Shown one piece after another: positions 58,295 to 64,000 of a DNA stretch of 64,000 nucleotides. The notes beneath the pieces were generated by a model that saw only the letters and a list, made by a program, of their open reading frames with translations, was not told the origin of the DNA and ran no database searches. Positions within the stretch are counted from its first letter, which is position 1. Each line of letters begins with the position of its first letter. The stretch is from Gammaproteobacteria bacterium (GTDB lineage Bacteria > Pseudomonadota > Gammaproteobacteria > Steroidobacterales > Woeseiaceae), in the NCBI GenBank assembly GCA_022600955.1, contig JAHZJK010000024.1, positions 58,003-122,002 on the forward strand, given 5' to 3'. Position numbers and translations under genes: made by a program.

Positions 58295-60181
58295 TTAGCC
58301 CTCGTCGATCCAACGACTGAAGAAAGGCCTCTCGCCAGGCAGAAACTCCAGGCCGATCTGGTACTGGAATCGTTGTCCGGAAATCATTCTGAGTGGTAGT
58401 TTCACCGCCACCGTTTCGCCAGCGATCAATTCTGCAGACTCCGAAATGACAGACTGCGACGATGCGTTGGCACTGTCCCTCACACGAACCAACACCCTGT
58501 AAGCTTCTTCGAGCTCCGACGCTCCCAGCGTCAACGAAACCACTACGTGGCCATCAAGCGTTGAAACCGCGCCGGTGAGTTCCGGAATCTCGGCTATCTG
58601 CCCTTCATAGCTTCGCATCAATAAGGTGAACCGGCTATTGACCTCACTGAGGTCGCAGCCAATCGCCTGCAAATTGTCGCGCCAGAATGTGACTCCCTGC
58701 ACGCGTTGTGGCGCGTCAGGTCGTGCCATAGCCTTGAGCGCAGCGCCTGGTGCGTCCTGACCACACACTTCAGCGAGCGTGCTGACCCAGGCTTCGCCGA
58801 GGGCATAGATCAGACCTTGATCGAATCGGCTGAGAAATGCGTCGGAATACAGCATATCATCGAAGCGAAGATTCAGGCGCTGCCATGCAAGTGCCGACAG
58901 CAGCCGTAGACTGTGGCGCTCGTCGGTGAGTTCCAGCAGTTCGAATGACACCCATTCTGCAAGACCTTCAATAAAGAACAGGGAGGATGCATAGTGATCC
59001 GACAGTCGGCGGTCGCTCGCCGCTGCTGCCAGTACGTGGGCAGATTCGTGCACAAAAACGTGCGTGCGAAGATCGTCGTCATACAGCGCGCTCCGCTTCA
59101 TCCGCAGCTTCTTCCAGCCCGCGATGCCGAGGTGATCGGTGCTGCTGTTGTCCGTCAGGTCAGCCAGAATCCGCTCACTGGTTTCGTAACCCAGCAACTG
59201 CATTACCTGTTCCGTATACTGATCCGCCTCAGCCAACAGCACCGCGGCCGCCCCAACATCGGTATCGAAGAACGCAAACTCATAGTGCTGCGTCTCGATA
59301 CTCTGCAAGGAAGGCTCTTGGACGTCGCCATCATCGTATAGCAGTTGAGGTGCGATCTGTGTAGTCCCGTAGGCGACAATGAAGAGTATTACGACCAGCG
59401 CTGAGAGACCCGTTCCGATGCGGGTGCCAACGCGTGACGCTCGGGTGGGCTGCGCACGTTCGCGGCTATCACGGGTCCACCGGTACAGCGCAAGCAGGGT
59501 GCAGATCGCCGCTATTGCAGAGTGAACCGTCCAGGTCTTGGCATTCAGCAGAATTTCGGAGCCACGAAACTCCAGGTCGAGCAGTGACATAACATTCAGG
59601 TATTGAAATGACGCATCCAGGTAGGCGAGAACCATGGCCGCCGCCCATGCAACGACAAAGCCGAGAATACCAACCAATCGAAAGCTCGCGACTAGCGCGC
59701 CATAGCCTAACGCGATAGCGGTCACTCCGGTTAACGCTCCGACTTCCCGCCACCACAAGGGCCAGGAAAACTGACCGATGGTAAGACTGCCAACGCTGAA
59801 ACTGTTTACCCACAGTGAGGTAAGCTGGCCGAGCAGTATCATGGCGGCCATAGTGGCCATCGCTGTCGTCAGTTTGACGAAAAAGATATGCCAGCGCTTC
59901 ACCGGCAGACTCCAGAGGAACAGCAGTGTCTGTTGTTTGCCCTCATGCGAAAACATCATGTAGGCCGCTACCATGCCGATCAGAAAATAGAGCCCACCCG
60001 CCACCGTCGCGAGGTCGCGATCAAGAAATATCGACAGATCTGACCAAGTCAACGTTTCAGGCGATTGCGCCCAGAACGAATCAAGTAGACCGAGCACTTC
60101 CAATACCGCCAGTGCAATGAGCAATGGTATCAGGTGGTGAATTTCCTTCGAGAACAGGGAGCGCAAGCGGGCAAAATTCAT
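58295..60181 (-). CDS. ABC-2 type permease fused to gluzincin-like peptidase domain
   Basis: N-terminal multi-TM region; C-terminal THVFVHESAHVLAAAASDRRLSDHYASSLFFIEGLAEWVSFE (HExxH...EGLAEW). Confidence 0.75.
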   Translation of the reverse strand: MNFARLRSLFSKEIHHLIPLLIALAVLEVLGLLDSFWAQSPETLTWSDLSIFLDRDLATVAGGLYFLIGMVAAYMMFSHEGKQQTLLFLWSLPVKRWHIFFVKLTTAMATMAAMILLGQLTSLWVNSFSVGSLTIGQFSWPLWWREVGALTGVTAIALGYGALVASFRLVGILGFVVAWAAAMVLAYLDASFQYLNVMSLLDLEFRGSEILLNAKTWTVHSAIAAICTLLALYRWTRDSRERAQPTRASRVGTRIGTGLSALVVILFIVAYGTTQIAPQLLYDDGDVQEPSLQSIETQHYEFAFFDTDVGAAAVLLAEADQYTEQVMQLLGYETSERILADLTDNSSTDHLGIAGWKKLRMKRSALYDDDLRTHVFVHESAHVLAAAASDRRLSDHYASSLFFIEGLAEWVSFELLELTDERHSLRLLSALAWQRLNLRFDDMLYSDAFLSRFDQGLIYALGEAWVSTLAEVCGQDAPGAALKAMARPDAPQRVQGVTFWRDNLQAIGCDLSEVNSRFTLLMRSYEGQIAEIPELTGAVSTLDGHVVVSLTLGASELEEAYRVLVRVRDSANASSQSVISESAELIAGETVAVKLPLRMISGQRFQYQIGLEFLPGERPFFSRWIDEG

Positions 60182-62121
60182 GGCATGGTTAACCTTGTGC
60201 CGCCCAGGTACAACGGCGCAACGAACTGTGGAAACTTACATTCCATAGCGGCAAACAGCCTGGTTCCCTGACCGTATTCACCGTTCAGGCTGTACGAGAG
60301 CGTCGTGCCGTGGTCGTGCTCGCCGGGTGCCGGCCAGTCGATGTCAACCTCCCTAAACCTCGAGCGGGTAACCGGCCGGTCATAGCTCCGGAGCCGTGCG
60401 TGCAGGAACGTGCATTTGCTGCCCGTTGGCAAGGGTCGATCCAGCGTCAGCGTGTATTGCACCGAGCGAAGTCCCTGCTCGTCAATATCAGTCTCAATCA
60501 CCAGCTCAGGTTTCGCGATTGCATCAAGTGTCTCCCGATAGATCGCCGATTCGCCGAGCTCTGCCATGCGGGTTTTCCAAATATCGCCGAAAGTAGCAAT
60601 GCTCATGCCGGTGGCGCGCATGAATCGCTCAGATAGCGGGTCTCGCCAGTCTATCCACCAGTCGCGAACGTCACGGTAGGTTGGGCGTGCGAACTCCGAA
60701 CGGACGAATTCCAGCAAAGCCTCAGTGCCAATCTCTTCCTGCAGAATCCGAAACGCGGAATAAGCTATCGTCATCGCGCCCGTATCGCCGTAGATCTCGA
60801 ACGTCGTCTCCCAATCGCGGAGCAGACCCACCGACAATTCTGCATCACGTGCGACATGCAGCGCTTCAAGCATAATCGGGTCGAACCAGGTATCAGTTGG
60901 GGCATCGGTAAGATCGCCATAGGCTGCCCACCAACGAGTGAATCCGTCGAGCAACCAGTGATATGGCTCAAGGTAGAGTCGCTTCTCCTTTCTTTCTGCC
61001 ACGACGTTGTGGAAAAGATAGGCGCCGAAGAAGAAAACGTCCCATTCCGGTGCCGACTGGAAGTTGCTCCTGATAACGACACCCTCAATTGGATCGGTCA
61101 TCTCAGTTTCGAAAGTCGAAGCATCCAGTGATGGGTCATAGGTGATACGCAGCATCGTGCCACTGTCCGCGGGCGGCACGACGTCATCGAGCGTGGCGCT
61201 GCGCTCAAGTACGTATTGCAGCAGTCGCAGCGCGTCCGGCTCCAGCTCCGGTTCCAGGTAGGCGATCTCAACATTACCGTCGGCCAGTACGTAGGGACTG
61301 GAATAGGCAAATGGCTCTGCTTCGGGTTCCGCGCCGAAGTATGAGGCGACACCAAGAGCGGTGATGCCTAGCGCAACGATAAAGCCCTTCGCACGTGAAG
61401 TTACAGGCGTCGCCAGCGTTTCCATCAGCGATCCGTCGCGCGATCTCGCCATCCACATGCCCAGCAAAAAAACAGTTCCGCCGAAGGCCACGGTTTCCAG
61501 CAGGTGTCGAACTGGAATCGTGGACCGTGAGAAGGCGAACAGTTCCATGTCCATCAACGCCATTGGACCAAATCGGTCCATCTCGAACGAGGTGTACATA
61601 TTAATCATCGATGCCGCAAAAGCGGCAGCAGCGATCAACGGCACCCGCAGCCGCCCGAGCAACGAGAACGTAAAGATCAGACTCCACAAAGCGAACACGT
61701 ATGCGCTCATGCGCAAGTACATGAGACCGACAAACCTTGCCGAGATTGGCTCGTTACCTTTCGCCGCTGCCAGGAAGCTTAGCCAGGCAACAGAAAATGC
61801 GACCAACAAATAGGCAAATCCAACCCAGTATTTCACCCAGTGGATACTGCTCCGCCGTACCGGCAGTGCCTCAATAAACCGTTGCGTCTGCCCGTAGTAC
61901 TCGGCGGAGATTATTCGCTGACCCAGAACAAAGGCGATTATGACGAGCACCGGGTTCGCGAAGATGCTGGTAATGCTGAGGTAGCTCAATCCTCCACCGG
62001 ATACGCCCTGAATCGTCAACAGCAACCACGCGACCAGTGCGGTGAACACCAATACCCACAGCAGCAGCATCAGGTGTTGGCGCAGCTCCTTGGTGGCAAG
62101 AGAGCGTATCGAGGCATTCAT
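60178..62121 (-). CDS. ABC-2 type permease with degenerate M1-like C-terminal domain
   Basis: N-terminal multi-TM region; C-terminal FGAYLFHNVVAERKEKRLYLEPYHWLLDGFTRWWAAYG without an intact HExxH; overlaps both neighbours by 4 nt. Confidence 0.72.
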   Translation of the reverse strand: MNASIRSLATKELRQHLMLLLWVLVFTALVAWLLLTIQGVSGGGLSYLSITSIFANPVLVIIAFVLGQRIISAEYYGQTQRFIEALPVRRSSIHWVKYWVGFAYLLVAFSVAWLSFLAAAKGNEPISARFVGLMYLRMSAYVFALWSLIFTFSLLGRLRVPLIAAAAFAASMINMYTSFEMDRFGPMALMDMELFAFSRSTIPVRHLLETVAFGGTVFLLGMWMARSRDGSLMETLATPVTSRAKGFIVALGITALGVASYFGAEPEAEPFAYSSPYVLADGNVEIAYLEPELEPDALRLLQYVLERSATLDDVVPPADSGTMLRITYDPSLDASTFETEMTDPIEGVVIRSNFQSAPEWDVFFFGAYLFHNVVAERKEKRLYLEPYHWLLDGFTRWWAAYGDLTDAPTDTWFDPIMLEALHVARDAELSVGLLRDWETTFEIYGDTGAMTIAYSAFRILQEEIGTEALLEFVRSEFARPTYRDVRDWWIDWRDPLSERFMRATGMSIATFGDIWKTRMAELGESAIYRETLDAIAKPELVIETDIDEQGLRSVQYTLTLDRPLPTGSKCTFLHARLRSYDRPVTRSRFREVDIDWPAPGEHDHGTTLSYSLNGEYGQGTRLFAAMECKFPQFVAPLYLGGTRLTMP

Positions 62122-63032
62122 AGCCGCAAGGGCTTACTTACCATCGCGACAAAGATTTCCTCCAACGACGGTTGCTCTGCTCGCCAGCCATCCGCCACCG
62201 GCTGTTCGGCTTCACCTGCGGAATACTGAACCGTCAACTCGCGAAAACCTCGGTCTACTCGGTCGCTCAAGATATCTGTGTTGAGCACGGGAAGCTCATT
62301 GGCGGTTTCGGTATTCGGCTCGATTTGAATGAGTCGTTTGACCGATTGCTGCAGGGTTTGCAGAGATCCTTCAAACCGCATCACGCCGTTGTCGAGTATG
62401 CCAACCTTGTCGGCGGCCATTTCGACTTCATCGATTAGGTGCGACGAGAACACGGTTGTTCTGTGCGAGCGGACTGCGTCATCTCGAACGATGTCGATAA
62501 ACTCCCGGCGTGCGACCGCGTCCATCCCGGCAGTCGGTTCGTCGAGCAACAACAACTTGGGTTTTGTCGCCAGCGCCAGACACAGCGCCAGTTTGGTGTG
62601 CATGCCACCAGAGAAGCCGAGTATTTTCCGGTCTGTCGGTACTTCCAGCACATGTAGCAAGCGGCGAAATTCGTTTTCGTCCCAGCTCGGATAGAACCCC
62701 GATACAAATCGTCCCAGCCGTGGTGCCGTCATCCAGTCGTAAAAGTGCTGTTCCTGGGCGACATAGCCAATCTGCTGGCGTGGCTCAGGATCATTCGGGG
62801 CGACTGACTGACCGAAAAGATGGATATCGCCCCCATCTGCCCGCGTTATCCCCATGATGATGCGTAACGCGGTGGACTTTCCGGCGCCATTTCGGCCCAG
62901 AAACCCGTAGATCTCTCCTTCCTCGACATTCATCTCAAGGTTTTTGAGAACCGACAGATCGCCATAGCGCTTTTTTATTTGACGAAGCTCAAGCGCGGCT
63001 GGTGCCACTGTTGCCATTTCGGCTATTGCCAT
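62118..63032 (-). CDS. ABC transporter ATP-binding protein
   Basis: Walker A GRNGAGKST, signature LGFSGGMHTKLALCLALATKPKLLLLDEPTAGMD. Confidence 0.95.
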   Translation of the reverse strand: MAIAEMATVAPAALELRQIKKRYGDLSVLKNLEMNVEEGEIYGFLGRNGAGKSTALRIIMGITRADGGDIHLFGQSVAPNDPEPRQQIGYVAQEQHFYDWMTAPRLGRFVSGFYPSWDENEFRRLLHVLEVPTDRKILGFSGGMHTKLALCLALATKPKLLLLDEPTAGMDAVARREFIDIVRDDAVRSHRTTVFSSHLIDEVEMAADKVGILDNGVMRFEGSLQTLQQSVKRLIQIEPNTETANELPVLNTDILSDRVDRGFRELTVQYSAGEAEQPVADGWRAEQPSLEEIFVAMVSKPLRL

Positions 63033-63277
63033 AGTCTATCCTCTTGCGAGAGCATCCTCGTCGTTGGTCTTCGATCTCAAGTTCGCTTTCCTCGGAGTCT
63101 ATGAGGAAAGATCACGCTCGTCATGGACTTTTTGATCATTTCAGCAAATGCGCGGACGCCCAGGCGACACTGCTCGCAAAAACAGGCAGGCTATTCCTGG
63201 TTAGTCTGACTGAGGCCTTGTTACGACCAACTTCTTGAAAGTACTATCATCGAACAAGCAGGCTGGAGCGCGACCCA

Positions 63278-64000
63278 ATGAAAGACATCCCTGGAATCGA
63301 TGAAGATGGCAATCCGCAACGTTACAAGTTGCCTGTAATACTCGCGGCCCTCCTGCTGATCGCGGCATGCTCTCCGGAGTCGGGGCGTGAGACGAACCTG
63401 GAGTTCGATCGCCTTGCCGCGCTAGCGGCCAACGTCACAATAATCCGCGATGACTTCGGTGTGCCACACATCTATGGCAAGACTGACGCCGACGCAGTGT
63501 TTGGTCTCCTGTACGCGCAAGCTGAAGACGACTTCAAACGAATCGAACGCAACTACATCTGGGCAACGGGACGTCTCGCCGAAGTCGACGGTGAAGAGGC
63601 TATTTTCAGCGACCTGCGCGCGCGTCTCTACATGACAGAAGACGACGCCAGGTTTGCCTATGAGTCGGCTCCGGACTGGCTCAAGGAACTTTGCGATGCG
63701 TTTGCCGACGGGCTCAATTATTACCTCGCAACACATCCCGAGGTGACGCCTGACTTGCTAACGCGTTTCGAACCATGGATGCCGATGTTCTTCTTTGAAG
63801 GATCAATCGGCGGGGACATAGAGCAGATTCCGGTCGACGGTATAAAGGCGTTTTACGGTGAGAACAAATCACTTGTTGCCGCGAGTGGGGCACAGGCAGG
63901 ACACAACGATGAGTGGGAGCCCGTTGGCTCAAACGGTTTCGCAATATCCGGTGAATTGACCGAGTCCGGCAATGCAATGTTGCTGATTAATCCGCACACG
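63278..64000 (+). CDS. Penicillin acylase family lipoprotein, C-terminus beyond window
   Basis: Reading from ATG 63278: MKDIPGIDEDGNPQRYKLPVILAALLLIAACSPES (lipobox) ... VTIIRDDFGVPHIYGKTDADAVFGLLYAQAEDDFKRIERNYIWATGRLAE. Open to the window end, so absent from the ORF track. Confidence 0.88.
   Translation, partial: MKDIPGIDEDGNPQRYKLPVILAALLLIAACSPESGRETNLEFDRLAALAANVTIIRDDFGVPHIYGKTDADAVFGLLYAQAEDDFKRIERNYIWATGRLAEVDGEEAIFSDLRARLYMTEDDARFAYESAPDWLKELCDAFADGLNYYLATHPEVTPDLLTRFEPWMPMFFFEGSIGGDIEQIPVDGIKAFYGENKSLVAASGAQAGHNDEWEPVGSNGFAISGELTESGNAMLLINPHT

Overview
The 64 kb window comes from a Gram-negative, probably gammaproteobacterial, chromosome (taxonomy inferred only from gene content). 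It has four parts. (A) 1-21.8 kb: a truncated PucR/CdaR-like regulator, a YCII-like protein, and a ~20 kb same-strand cluster of exported TPR proteins, a TolQ/ExbB-like protein, two ExbD/TolR-like proteins, an AgmX/TonB-like protein, a giant DUF11-repeat surface protein and a giant OmpA-repeat/beta-barrel protein. It resembles the Myxococcus Agl/TolQR motors but ends in a surface-adhesin/outer-membrane pair. (B) 21.9-41.9 kb: a ~20 kb integrative, satellite-like element between an intact tRNA-Phe and a decayed tRNA-Phe fragment (16-nt exact repeat plus GAGCAG with a 4-nt deletion). It encodes a tyrosine integrase, AlpA-like factor, Prim-Pol/RepA-like replication protein, an iteron-like CGGACA cluster (candidate ori), and dense putative defence cargo: RNase H, RHH-fused Dcm-type methyltransferase, Vsr, MvaI/BcnI-like restriction enzyme, a four-gene GHKL-ATPase operon, GIY-YIG, SeqA-N/DpnI-C-like protein, NERD nuclease, and a PD-(D/E)XK-like pair. 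(C) 42.1-53.9 kb: a Ser/Thr kinase-TPR gene convergent with an ECF sigma factor, then a ~2,700-aa surface protein. (D) 53.9-64 kb: a metzincin-like protease, amidohydrolase, ABC transporter with peptidase-fused permeases, and a truncated penicillin acylase. The best candidates for undescribed systems are the GHKL-ATPase operon beside the RHH-Dcm/Vsr/MvaI-like module, and the Agl-like motor plus DUF11/OmpA cluster. All family calls were made by eye from translated motifs; no database search was run.
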